Source: Candidatus Dadabacteria bacterium UBA2774 (GTDB lineage Bacteria; Desulfobacterota_D; UBA1144; Nemesobacterales; UBA2774). Taken from it: DNA of 5,403 nt. Under the pieces are notes generated by a model. The model ran no database searches, had not been told where the DNA came from, and saw nothing but the letters and a program-made list of their open reading frames with translations. Position numbers and translations under genes: made by a program. Positions 1 through 5,403 of this stretch are shown piece after piece (the stretch's first letter is position 1; each line of letters opens with the position of its first letter). The stretch is from contig DEIM01000157.1 in the NCBI GenBank assembly GCA_002352485.1, positions 1 to 5,403 on the forward strand, given 5' to 3'.

Positions 1-108
1 CTAACAAGAAACGTTCCAACTCTCAGCGAATGGAGTCTAATCTCCATGGCAACTCTTCTTGGAATAGTAGGATTAATGGCTATCCGAAGAAGTAAAGTAA
101 CTGCTTAA
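1..108 (+). CDS. IPTL-CTERM domain protein, 3' end only
   Basis: Only the last 35 codons of this gene are in the window; frame 1 is open from the first base to a TAA at 106-108. The visible residues form a complete C-terminal sorting tail: a VPTLSEW motif, a hydrophobic segment of about 17 residues, then a basic cluster (RRSK) and a short end, VTA. This is the IPTL-CTERM architecture, a PEP-CTERM-like tail thought to hold exported proteins in the inner membrane until a dedicated processing enzyme acts on them in Gram-negative bacteria. Over these 35 residues it is identical at 24 positions to the tail of the next gene (327-1211), so the two are probably paralogues, at least in this region. 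A Ser follows the Trp where the neighbour has Gly. The body of the protein and therefore its function cannot be seen. Confidence 0.85.
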   Translation, partial: LTRNVPTLSEWSLISMATLLGIVGLMAIRRSKVTA

Positions 109-138
109 AATCTAACAACACTTCAAATTAATAACTTA

Positions 139-158
139 AGGGGAGCTTCGGCTCCCTT
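139..158 (+). terminator. Hairpin terminator after the first IPTL-CTERM gene
   Basis: A perfect 6-bp GC-rich stem (GGGAGC at 141-146 with GCTCCC at 151-156) is closed by a stable TTCG tetraloop. The stem can be extended by a G-T and an A-T pair at the base. It lies 30 nt after the stop codon. The T tract behind it is short (TTAT), so as a rho-independent terminator it is weaker than the matching hairpin at 1246-1272. It may also serve as a 3' stabilising hairpin. Confidence 0.65.
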
Positions 159-261
159 ATGAATAATGATGTCCAACTCCGTTCCTCGGCTCCAGTAATT
201 CAAATAGCTCACAAGGGCTTCAACCTGTAATACTAGCACCTATCTCCAGCCTTAAACTAGC
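159..261. other. Intergenic spacer, nothing recognised
   Basis: This is the stretch between the first hairpin and the promoter of the next gene. I see no repeat, RNA gene or credible coding region. A 23-codon ORF starting at 159 overlaps the hairpin and has no ribosome binding site. Confidence 0.5.
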
Positions 262-290
262 TGTACATTCATTTGCTATTATTGTATAAT
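262..290 (+). promoter_or_regulatory. Sigma-70-type promoter of the second IPTL-CTERM gene
   Basis: A perfect -10 hexamer TATAAT is at 285-290. A 4-of-6 match to the -35 consensus (TGTACA) is at 262-267, with an ideal 17-nt spacer. Transcription would start near 297, giving a leader of about 30 nt before the ATG at 327. Position and spacing agree with a dedicated promoter, so this gene need not depend on the upstream paralogue. Confidence 0.65.
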
Positions 291-299
291 GCTGATTAA

Positions 300-313
300 T
301 TGATAGCTATAAA
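300..313. promoter_or_regulatory. Possible FNR/CRP-family box (weak)
   Basis: TTGAT-AGCT-ATAAA matches the FNR/Anr consensus TTGAT-N4-ATCAA at 9 of 10 defined positions. It would lie just downstream of the predicted transcription start, where a bound regulator would repress. The region is AT-rich and the 3' half-site overlaps the Shine-Dalgarno sequence, so a chance match is quite possible. Confidence 0.2.
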
Positions 314-318
314 GGAGG
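311..318 (+). promoter_or_regulatory. Shine-Dalgarno that fixes the start at 327
   Basis: AAAGGAGG lies 8 nt before the ATG at 327-329, which is near-ideal spacing. The reading frame is open further upstream to a TTG at 300, but that longer version would encode the ribosome binding site itself and would add nine residues before the signal peptide. The ATG at 327 is therefore the supported start. Confidence 0.9.
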
Positions 319-326
319 AAGGTACT

Positions 327-1211
327 ATGGTTAGTACAAACAATAAACTAGTATATATCTTTACGTTTATTGCTACAATTCTGATTTTACTTACTTTTAC
401 ACTATCAGGTAACGCACAGACATTATATTCTTGTGAGGTACCATTTGATGATTTCGAACATCGCTTGTTTACAATTGACCAGAATACAGGAGCCACACTC
501 AGTGAAGTAGTTATAACTCTCCCAGGTAGGAATGTAAGGGGATGTAACGGAATGGCAAAAGACCCTACTACTGGGGTCTGTTATGTGGTATTAAATGTAA
601 CAGAACCAGAAACAACTAACCCCAGAATATTAGCAGTGGTTAATCCCTTTACGGGTCAAGCTCGTGAGATAGGTAATACCGGAGATGCTTTTTCGTCAAT
701 AGCCTTTGACTCATCGGGCACACTATATGGAGTTACCGGAAACGGGGGCTCGAACCCCGAAACTCTTTTCACAATCAATAAGAATACTGGTGTACCCACA
801 TTTTTTCAGACACTAGGTAATGGGGGCGATGGTGAGGTTATTGCGTTTAATCCTGTTGATGGTCTCATGTATCATAATTCTGGAGATGTTTTTGAGTCTA
901 TAAACCTTAGCACCGGAGTTATTACACCAATATTAGATGATTATGGTGAGCGTACAGCGATGGTACATCAGAGTGGTAATGTGTTTCTTGTTGCTAATTT
1001 TGCTGCTTTTGAGTCTATTACAACTACTGGTGTTCAGCAAAATATTGGAGATTTTGATATAGACATGAAAGGTTTAGCATTTGATTGCGGCATCCCTACA
1101 GGATTAGCAAGACCGATACCAACGCTCTCCGAATGGGGCCTTATTGCAATGGCGGGAGTCCTGGGATTAGTCGGGTTCTTTGCTATCCGCAGAAGAAAAG
1201 TAACCGCCTAA
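327..1211 (+). CDS. Secreted beta-propeller-like protein with IPTL-CTERM sorting tail
   Basis: The 294-residue product is predicted to be exported and surface- or envelope-associated; its ligand or role is unknown. Residues 1-30 are a signal peptide: Lys7, a hydrophobic core at about 8-27, and likely cleavage after GNA (30). The body (about 31-255) carries degenerate repeats alternating two motifs. One is AFD-x-TG-x-LY-like (near 74-90, 123-138, 170-186, 210-224 and 248-253). The other is L-x-x-I-N-x-x-TG-x-x-x-x-IG-like (47-61, 101-116, 147-164, 189-202 and 228-241). This pattern is typical of NHL/YVTN/DUF4394-type propeller blades and suggests about five. Four Cys remain after export (36, 73, 85, 254), which could form disulfides. 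Residues 264-294 are the sorting tail: IPTLSEW, a hydrophobic segment at 271-287, then RRRK. The gene has its own promoter, Shine-Dalgarno and terminator, so it is probably monocistronic and not part of the oxidase operon. No processing enzyme is encoded here. The tail call is firm; the fold call is inferred from repeat spacing. Confidence 0.9.
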   Translation: MVSTNNKLVYIFTFIATILILLTFTLSGNAQTLYSCEVPFDDFEHRLFTIDQNTGATLSEVVITLPGRNVRGCNGMAKDPTTGVCYVVLNVTEPETTNPRILAVVNPFTGQAREIGNTGDAFSSIAFDSSGTLYGVTGNGGSNPETLFTINKNTGVPTFFQTLGNGGDGEVIAFNPVDGLMYHNSGDVFESINLSTGVITPILDDYGERTAMVHQSGNVFLVANFAAFESITTTGVQQNIGDFDIDMKGLAFDCGIPTGLARPIPTLSEWGLIAMAGVLGLVGFFAIRRRKVTA

Positions 1212-1245
1212 TCGGCAACCAACTTATACAATATAATTTAACTTT

Positions 1246-1272
1246 AAAAAGGGAGCTTCGGCTCCCTTTTTT
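1246..1272 (+). terminator. Strong rho-independent terminator
   Basis: A run of five A precedes GGGAGC (1251-1256), a TTCG tetraloop (1257-1260), GCTCCC (1261-1266) and six T (1267-1272). The A and T runs pair, lengthening the stem to 11 bp and making it potentially bidirectional. It lies 34 nt after the stop of the secreted-protein gene and separates it from the oxidase operon. Its core, 1251-1268, is identical over 18 nt to 141-158. Confidence 0.9.
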
Positions 1273-1367
1273 ATATCTTTTACACAGAGATAAATCCCAG
1301 AGCTCTACCCTCTTAAAGTATCTCTAACCAGACCATGTGTCAGACATTCATACATCGTACACGCCAG

Positions 1368-1395
1368 TTGCAAGCAATTACCTTGTAATTATTAG
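1368..1395 (+). promoter_or_regulatory. Candidate promoter of the ccoISN operon (weak)
   Basis: TTGCAA (1368-1373) and TATTAG (1390-1395), 16 nt apart, are partial matches to sigma-70 hexamers. An alternative pair nearer the gene is TTGTAT (1410-1415) and TATCAT (1435-1440), with a rather long 19-nt spacer. A promoter is expected here because a strong terminator lies upstream and ccoI is the first gene of the operon, but the sequence does not decide between the two. No good FNR/Anr box is visible in 1273-1452. Confidence 0.3.
1376..1390. promoter_or_regulatory. Perfect dyad AATTAC-CTT-GTAATT
   Basis: Two 6-bp inverted half-sites are separated by 3 nt, 62 nt upstream of ccoI. The dyad fills the spacer between the candidate -35 (1368) and -10 (1390) hexamers, which is a classic operator position. 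It matches no regulator consensus I know, so its role as an operator is inferred. Confidence 0.35.
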
Positions 1396-1403
1396 ATTTA
1401 TCT

Positions 1404-1422
1404 ATGGCATTGTATTTGCCAT
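1404..1422. promoter_or_regulatory. Perfect dyad ATGGCA-N7-TGCCAT
   Basis: Two 6-bp inverted half-sites are separated by 7 nt, ending 30 nt before the ccoI start codon. If the upstream promoter is the real one, this lies in the untranslated leader and could be an RNA hairpin. Otherwise it overlaps the -35 of the alternative promoter and could be an operator. No T tract follows, so it is not a terminator. Confidence 0.35.
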
Positions 1423-1452
1423 TATATATGTGGATATCATACTACTAGTACA

Positions 1453-3915
1453 ATGGAAAACTCGACCACTTGCTCCATACAGAAACCTGAAGAGCTTCTG
1501 AAAGCTCAATGTTGCGACCATTGCGGGGACACACTCACAGCCTCAAACACTGTCGAGTCGGAAGGCAGGTATTTTTGCTGCACCGGCTGCTCGTCTGTTT
1601 ACCAGCTTCTGCACAATCTCGGTCTTGATGATTTCTACAAGATCAGGGACGCTCAATTCACAGGCAAAATAGAAACCCCATTCGATACCGATTCGGGAGA
1701 ATCATACGAATATCTCAATACAGACAGTTTTAAAGAGCTATACACCAGAGAAGACGACCCCCTCACCATGAATTTCTACATCGAGGGCATACACTGTGCC
1801 GCGTGTCTCTGGCTCCTTGAAAAAATCCCCGAATTTGCACCCGGCATCTCCTCTGTCTCACTCAACATGTCTGACAACACGGCTTGTGTAAAATTTAAAG
1901 AAACTGGTCATTATTCCTTATTCCCGGCGACGGTAAAAAAGCTCGGTTACAAAGCGCATCCCATAAAAATCGACGGTGACGAGAGAGTACGCGAGTTCAA
2001 AAAAAGAGAGAGCAGAACCGCACTCATAAGAATAGCCGTAGCAGCGGTATGTGCCGGTAACATCATGCTCTTGTCGGCAGCGATTTATTCAGGCGCAGGA
2101 GGAGCGTTCAAAGACTATTTCGGCCTTCTCAACCTCTTGCTTACGCTGCCTGTAGTAACGTACTGCACCTACCCTTTTTATAAAAGCGTCTGGAGCTCCT
2201 TAAGGATCAAGCGTGCCACAGTAGACATACCGGTAGTGTTTGTAATTCTCGCAGGCTTTTTACTCAGCGCATACAGCTATTTTAAAGGCACAGGAGAGGT
2301 CTACTTTGACTCAATCACGGCCTTCGTATTTTTACTTCTTGCAAGCCGCTATTTTCTTAAAATAGTCCAGGACCGGGCAGCCGGCACAGAGCCCTTAAGC
2401 AGGAGTCTATTTTCCTCTAACAGGGTGCTTATACGGGACGATCAAACAAAAGAATATGCCCTTATGCCGATTGAGCGCCTGGAATCCGGACAAGTAATCA
2501 AGCTATTAAAAGGCGAGCGCATGCCCGTAGACGGAGAGCTTCTTTCTAAATCTTCAGAGCTCAGCCTAAGTGTTCTCACGGGTGAGAACATACCCGTAAA
2601 AGTGCTTAAGGGGAGCCAAGTGTATGCGGGCTCCGTGCTCGAATCAGAAGAGGCTGTAGTAAGGGTGAACAAGACCGGGAAATACACTCGCATAGGTGAA
2701 ATACTCGATTCGGTTAACAGAAACTACCAAAACAAATTCAGCTTCACCACAAAGAGCGACAAATTCGCAACCGTGTTCACTCTAGTCGTCGGCGTTTTGG
2801 CTATAGTATCATTTTTCGCAATCTCATCGCTTTACACTCCGGGTGAGGCGTTAAGGCGAGTGATCGCGTTTGTGCTCATAGCATGCCCCTGCGCATTTGT
2901 TTTTGCGCTTCCACTATCACTTGGCCTGTCTATCAAATCCGGGATGAAAAAAGGCTATCTCGTAAAAGATACTTCTATATTCGATAAGCTCCCGAATATT
3001 AAAAACGTGTTCTTCGACAAGACAGGCACCTTGACAAAGGGCGTATTCAAAATCCTTAAATGGGATACTGACGCGCTGACTACTCAAGACAAAGCCGTTA
3101 TATTGGCAATAGAGAGAAAGTCGACCCACCCTGTGGCCCGAGCGGTAGTCGGTTTTCTCGGCGACCAAGAGCTTCCGGACCTGAAGGTTAATAAATTCAG
3201 AGTGGTTCCCTCAAAAGGGGTAGAAGCAAGCGTAAACGGCAGCTCTTACTCGCTTATTTCAGAGGGTATCGATCAGCACAGCGATATAAACGCAATAATC
3301 TCGACCAAAATAGTTATTAGTGAGGACGGAGATCCGATATCCGAAATATTCCTTGGCGACTCACTCAAAGAAGACGCGAAATACGTAGTCGATGAGCTTG
3401 AACACAGGGGTAAGAACGTATTTGTACTCTCCGGAGACAGAGAGAGCAGCGTCAAGCTCACAGGCAAGAGGCTCGGAATTGCCGAGGACAGGGTTTTCTG
3501 GGAGAAAACTCCTGAGGAAAAAGCCCGAATAATATCCGAGACTAAAGACGGATACTCCATGATGATAGGCGATGGATTCAATGATGCCGGCGCTCTAACA
3601 TCGGCAGACGTTGGCATAGCTATTCAGGGAAGCGTCGAGGAAAGCATGAAGGTATCTGACGCCTATATACTTAATAACGACCTTTTCTCGGTTCTTGAGC
3701 TAATAAATCAAAGCGGGTCTGTTAAAGATACGCTGCACAGAAATACTATCTTCTCCATACTCTACAACGTAGCCGCCGGATCGTTTGCGCTTCTCGGGTT
3801 TATAAGCCCATTAATAGCGGCCGTCCTCATGCCTCTAAGCTCGCTACTGCTTATTGGATCGTCTCTATACGGACAACAAAATCCGAGGTTTAAGGAGCTA
3901 AAAACAAAATTATGA
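1453..3915 (+). CDS. ccoI: CcoI/FixI-type copper-transporting P1B-ATPase for cbb3 oxidase assembly
   Basis: The 820-residue inner-membrane ATPase is inferred to export Cu+ from the cytoplasm for insertion into the CuB site of cbb3 oxidase. Domains in order: an N-terminal Cys-rich metal-binding region with C20, C21, C24 and C42, C43, C46 (the extension typical of CcoI); a heavy-metal-associated domain at about 104-170 with HCAAC (C115, C118); four membrane segments at about 189-302; the actuator domain with TGE (376-378); membrane segments 5-6 with the CPC ion-binding motif (478-480); the phosphorylation loop DKTGT with Asp522; the nucleotide-binding HP motif (H559-P560); the hinge GDGFND (706-711); and membrane segments 7-8 with YN (771-772) and M793/S796/S797, as in Cu+ pumps. 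All catalytic motifs are present and the length is normal for the family. The ATG at 1453 is the only plausible start before the upstream in-frame stop, but it has no clear Shine-Dalgarno. It overlaps ccoS by 4 nt. Adjacency to ccoS and ccoN separates it from housekeeping CopA. Confidence 0.96.
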   Translation: MENSTTCSIQKPEELLKAQCCDHCGDTLTASNTVESEGRYFCCTGCSSVYQLLHNLGLDDFYKIRDAQFTGKIETPFDTDSGESYEYLNTDSFKELYTREDDPLTMNFYIEGIHCAACLWLLEKIPEFAPGISSVSLNMSDNTACVKFKETGHYSLFPATVKKLGYKAHPIKIDGDERVREFKKRESRTALIRIAVAAVCAGNIMLLSAAIYSGAGGAFKDYFGLLNLLLTLPVVTYCTYPFYKSVWSSLRIKRATVDIPVVFVILAGFLLSAYSYFKGTGEVYFDSITAFVFLLLASRYFLKIVQDRAAGTEPLSRSLFSSNRVLIRDDQTKEYALMPIERLESGQVIKLLKGERMPVDGELLSKSSELSLSVLTGENIPVKVLKGSQVYAGSVLESEEAVVRVNKTGKYTRIGEILDSVNRNYQNKFSFTTKSDKFATVFTLVVGVLAIVSFFAISSLYTPGEALRRVIAFVLIACPCAFVFALPLSLGLSIKSGMKKGYLVKDTSIFDKLPNIKNVFFDKTGTLTKGVFKILKWDTDALTTQDKAVILAIERKSTHPVARAVVGFLGDQELPDLKVNKFRVVPSKGVEASVNGSSYSLISEGIDQHSDINAIISTKIVISEDGDPISEIFLGDSLKEDAKYVVDELEHRGKNVFVLSGDRESSVKLTGKRLGIAEDRVFWEKTPEEKARIISETKDGYSMMIGDGFNDAGALTSADVGIAIQGSVEESMKVSDAYILNNDLFSVLELINQSGSVKDTLHRNTIFSILYNVAAGSFALLGFISPLIAAVLMPLSSLLLIGSSLYGQQNPRFKELKTKL

Positions 3916-4097
3916 ACATAATATTTCTTACACTCGGTGTATCTATAGCAATTGCAATCTCATTTCTTTTCGCATTTATCTGGGCCGCGCGTAAAGGGCA
4001 GTATGACGATCTTGAAACACCCGGGCATAGGATGTTGCTCGATGACTATGAAACAGAGAATACGAATAAAAATAAAACGGAGGATACAGACTCATGA
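3912..4097 (+). CDS. ccoS: cbb3-type cytochrome oxidase assembly protein CcoS
   Basis: This is a 61-residue single-span inner-membrane protein. CcoS is needed in studied proteobacteria for maturation of CcoN, with haem and copper cofactor insertion as its proposed role. A hydrophobic segment at about 3-25 is followed by the family signature WAARKGQYDDLETPGHRML (residues 24-42, with the conserved GQYDDLETP core), then an acidic and Asn/Lys-rich C-terminal tail that is probably cytoplasmic. Length and layout are typical. Its ATG lies inside the stop of ccoI (ATGA), and its own stop overlaps the ATG of ccoN in the same way. An AAGGAG at 3892-3897 is 14 nt from the start, longer than ideal, so coupling to ccoI translation is likely. 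Confidence 0.95.
   Translation: MNIIFLTLGVSIAIAISFLFAFIWAARKGQYDDLETPGHRMLLDDYETENTNKNKTEDTDS
4079..4083 (+). promoter_or_regulatory. Shine-Dalgarno of ccoN
   Basis: GGAGG lies within the end of ccoS, 10 nt before the ATG at 4094. It supports this start, and it means ccoN can be initiated independently as well as by coupling to ccoS. That would fit a structural subunit needed in larger amounts than the two assembly factors. Confidence 0.7.
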
Positions 4098-5403
4098 GCG
4101 GAGTTAACCAAGCTGGGGCTGGGATGTTGGATAGAGTCGTTTACGACGACGACATAGTTGTTAAATTTTTATACGCCACGTTATTCTGGGGGGCTGCAGC
4201 TTTTCTGGTCGGTTTGCTAGCAGCTCTCCAGCTTGCTTTCTGGCCGGCAAATATGGAGCTCGAATGGCTGACATTCGGGAGAATCAGACCCCTGCATACA
4301 AATGCAGCAATATTCGCGTTCGGTGGAAATATAATATTCGCGGGCATCTACCACTCGACACAGAGGCTTTGTAAGACAAGGAACTTCTCTGACATGTTGA
4401 GCAATATTCACTTCTGGGGATGGCAGCTCATAATTGTGGGAGCCCTCATAACCCTTCCGCTCGGCTATACGATGAGTAAAGAGTACGCCGAGCTCGAATG
4501 GCCGCTTGACATAGGGATCGCCGTAATATGGGTAGTCTTTGCCGTCAATTTCTTCGGCACGTTAGCCATCAGAAGAGTTAAGCACCTATACGTCGCGATA
4601 TGGTTCTATATAGCAACGATTATCACTGTAGCGATGCTTCACATAGTGAACTCGATCGAAATACCCGTTGCGATCTTAAAGAGCTATCCGGTATACTCAG
4701 GCGTCCAGGACGCTCTGGTTCAGTGGTGGTACGGTCACAACGCTGTGGCATTTTTCCTTACCACTCCTTTTCTGGGACTCATGTACTACTACGTCCCCAA
4801 AGCTGCGAACAGACCTATCTACAGTTACAAACTTTCGATCGTTCATTTCTGGTCCCTGGTTTTCATTTACATCTGGGCCGGGCCGCATCATCTTTTAAAC
4901 ACCGCTCTTCCCGACTGGGCACAGACCATAGGTATGGTATTCAGCCTCATGCTCTGGGCACCTAGCTGGGGCGGTATGATTAACGGCTTGCTAACGCTCC
5001 GCGGCGCATGGCATAAGCTCCGCACAGACCCGATAATCAAATTTTTAGCTGTTGCCGTAACATTCTACGGAATGTCCACGTTCGAGGGACCGCTGCTGTC
5101 TATAAAGTCGGTAAGCTCTCTGGCTCACTACACTGACTGGATTATCGGACACGTTCACGGAGGCACGTTGGGCTGGAACGGTTTCCTGACATTCGGAATC
5201 ATCTACTATCTGGTACCCAAGCTCTGGAAGACCAAAATTTACAGCGTCAAGCTTGAGAACTGGCATTTCTGGGTAGGATTCTTAGGGATATTGCTCTATT
5301 ACATCTCTATGTGGGCAAGCGGTATAACACAGGGACTCATGTGGCAGGCCATAGGCGAGAACGGGCAGCTCGTTTACCCGGACTTCGTCGAGACTGTAAT
5401 GAG
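4094..5403 (+). CDS. ccoN: cbb3-type cytochrome c oxidase catalytic subunit I, 3' end missing
   Basis: The first 436 residues of the haem-copper oxidase catalytic subunit are present; the frame is open to the window edge. The protein reduces O2 to water at a haem b3-CuB centre in the inner membrane and pumps protons. Visible active-site residues, by family alignment: His68 in RPLHTN and His355 as low-spin haem b ligands; His353 in GHVHGG as the haem b3 ligand; His215 in WWYGHN with His265 and His266 in AGPHH as CuB ligands; Tyr259, six residues before His265, as the cross-linked Tyr characteristic of C-type oxidases; and Glu331 in STFEGP, conserved near the haems. The YSYKLSIVHFW segment (243-253) is also characteristic of CcoN. 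About ten or eleven hydrophobic spans are visible out of the expected twelve. A stand-alone CcoN would need roughly 40 more residues; a CcoN-CcoO fusion, known in some phyla, cannot be excluded. The start is an ATGA overlap with ccoS. Confidence 0.97.
   Translation, partial: MSGVNQAGAGMLDRVVYDDDIVVKFLYATLFWGAAAFLVGLLAALQLAFWPANMELEWLTFGRIRPLHTNAAIFAFGGNIIFAGIYHSTQRLCKTRNFSDMLSNIHFWGWQLIIVGALITLPLGYTMSKEYAELEWPLDIGIAVIWVVFAVNFFGTLAIRRVKHLYVAIWFYIATIITVAMLHIVNSIEIPVAILKSYPVYSGVQDALVQWWYGHNAVAFFLTTPFLGLMYYYVPKAANRPIYSYKLSIVHFWSLVFIYIWAGPHHLLNTALPDWAQTIGMVFSLMLWAPSWGGMINGLLTLRGAWHKLRTDPIIKFLAVAVTFYGMSTFEGPLLSIKSVSSLAHYTDWIIGHVHGGTLGWNGFLTFGIIYYLVPKLWKTKIYSVKLENWHFWVGFLGILLYYISMWASGITQGLMWQAIGENGQLVYPDFVETVM

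Larger units (their letters stand above)
141..1268 (+). repeat. Two copies of an 18-nt terminator core (141-158 and 1251-1268)
   Basis: The sequence GGGAGCTTCGGCTCCCTT occurs at both places, each 30-40 nt after an IPTL-CTERM gene and each preceded by a TAACTT-containing stretch. Together with the matching protein tails this suggests that the 3' end of one gene, including its terminator, was duplicated. The alternative is a genome-wide favoured terminator sequence. The coordinates span both copies; the sequence between them is not part of the repeat. Confidence 0.7.
1273..1452. other. Intergenic control region between surface-protein gene and oxidase operon
   Basis: No coding region is supported: the open frame running across the terminator is an out-of-frame shadow of the preceding gene. 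The segment holds the two dyads and the candidate promoter listed separately; 1273-1365 shows nothing recognisable. Confidence 0.5.

Noticed and set aside
159..230. Short 23-codon ORF starting inside the first hairpin
   Set aside because: It has no ribosome binding site, overlaps the terminator stem base and has no recognisable sequence features.
300..326. TTG start nine codons upstream for the secreted protein
   Set aside because: The extension would translate through the Shine-Dalgarno sequence of the ATG at 327 and puts extra charged residues before a normal signal peptide.
1246..1272. Riboswitch or CRISPR repeat explanation for the duplicated hairpin
   Set aside because: There are only two copies more than 1 kb apart, each just after a stop codon with T residues behind it; a terminator explains both.
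1085..1327. Open frame across the end of the secreted-protein gene and its terminator
   Set aside because: It is an out-of-frame shadow that runs through a strong terminator, with no binding site and no protein features.
2442..3617. Minus-strand open frames inside ccoI
   Set aside because: They are antisense shadows of a gene whose + strand reading shows every family motif; their translations are Ser-rich with no domain.
1453..3915. Housekeeping copper-resistance ATPase CopA as the identity
   Set aside because: The N-terminal Cys-rich extension before the metal-binding domain and the coupled ccoS-ccoN context favour CcoI.
4600..4965. 121-codon + strand frame inside ccoN
   Set aside because: It lies in another frame of ccoN, which is continuous here and carries the CuB ligands; the shadow has no recognisable domain.

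Overview
The window looks like chromosomal DNA of a free-living Gram-negative bacterium of moderate GC that respires oxygen through a cbb3-type, high-affinity terminal oxidase. IPTL-CTERM surface-protein tails next to a ccoI-ccoS-ccoN cluster fit an uncultured lineage of the deltaproteobacterial or Dadabacteria kind. That placement is inference only, because no rRNA or other phylogenetic marker is present.

The left part (1-1272) holds two paralogous secreted-protein genes in tandem. The first is visible only as its last 35 codons (1-108). The second is complete (327-1211): a signal peptide, a beta-propeller-like body of degenerate repeats, and a C-terminal IPTL-CTERM sorting tail. Each is followed by a hairpin built on the same 18-nt sequence. 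The second gene has its own recognisable promoter (perfect TATAAT) and a strong Shine-Dalgarno sequence, which moves its start to 327.

The middle gap (1273-1452) has no gene. It separates the surface-protein locus from the oxidase operon and carries two perfect short dyads and weak promoter-like hexamers, the likely control region of the operon.

The right part (1453-5403) is a tightly packed operon on the + strand: ccoI (CPx-type copper P1B-ATPase), ccoS (small membrane assembly factor) and ccoN (catalytic haem-copper subunit, cut by the window end). Both junctions are 4-nt ATGA overlaps, suggesting translational coupling. CcoI should supply copper for the CuB centre of CcoN, CcoS helps cofactor insertion, and CcoN carries the haem and CuB ligands. 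All expected catalytic residues are seen in CcoI and in the visible part of CcoN, so the operon looks functional.

I found no clearly new biological system. The least explained items are the IPTL-CTERM propeller protein, the shared terminator and tail of the tandem pair, and the dyads upstream of ccoI.
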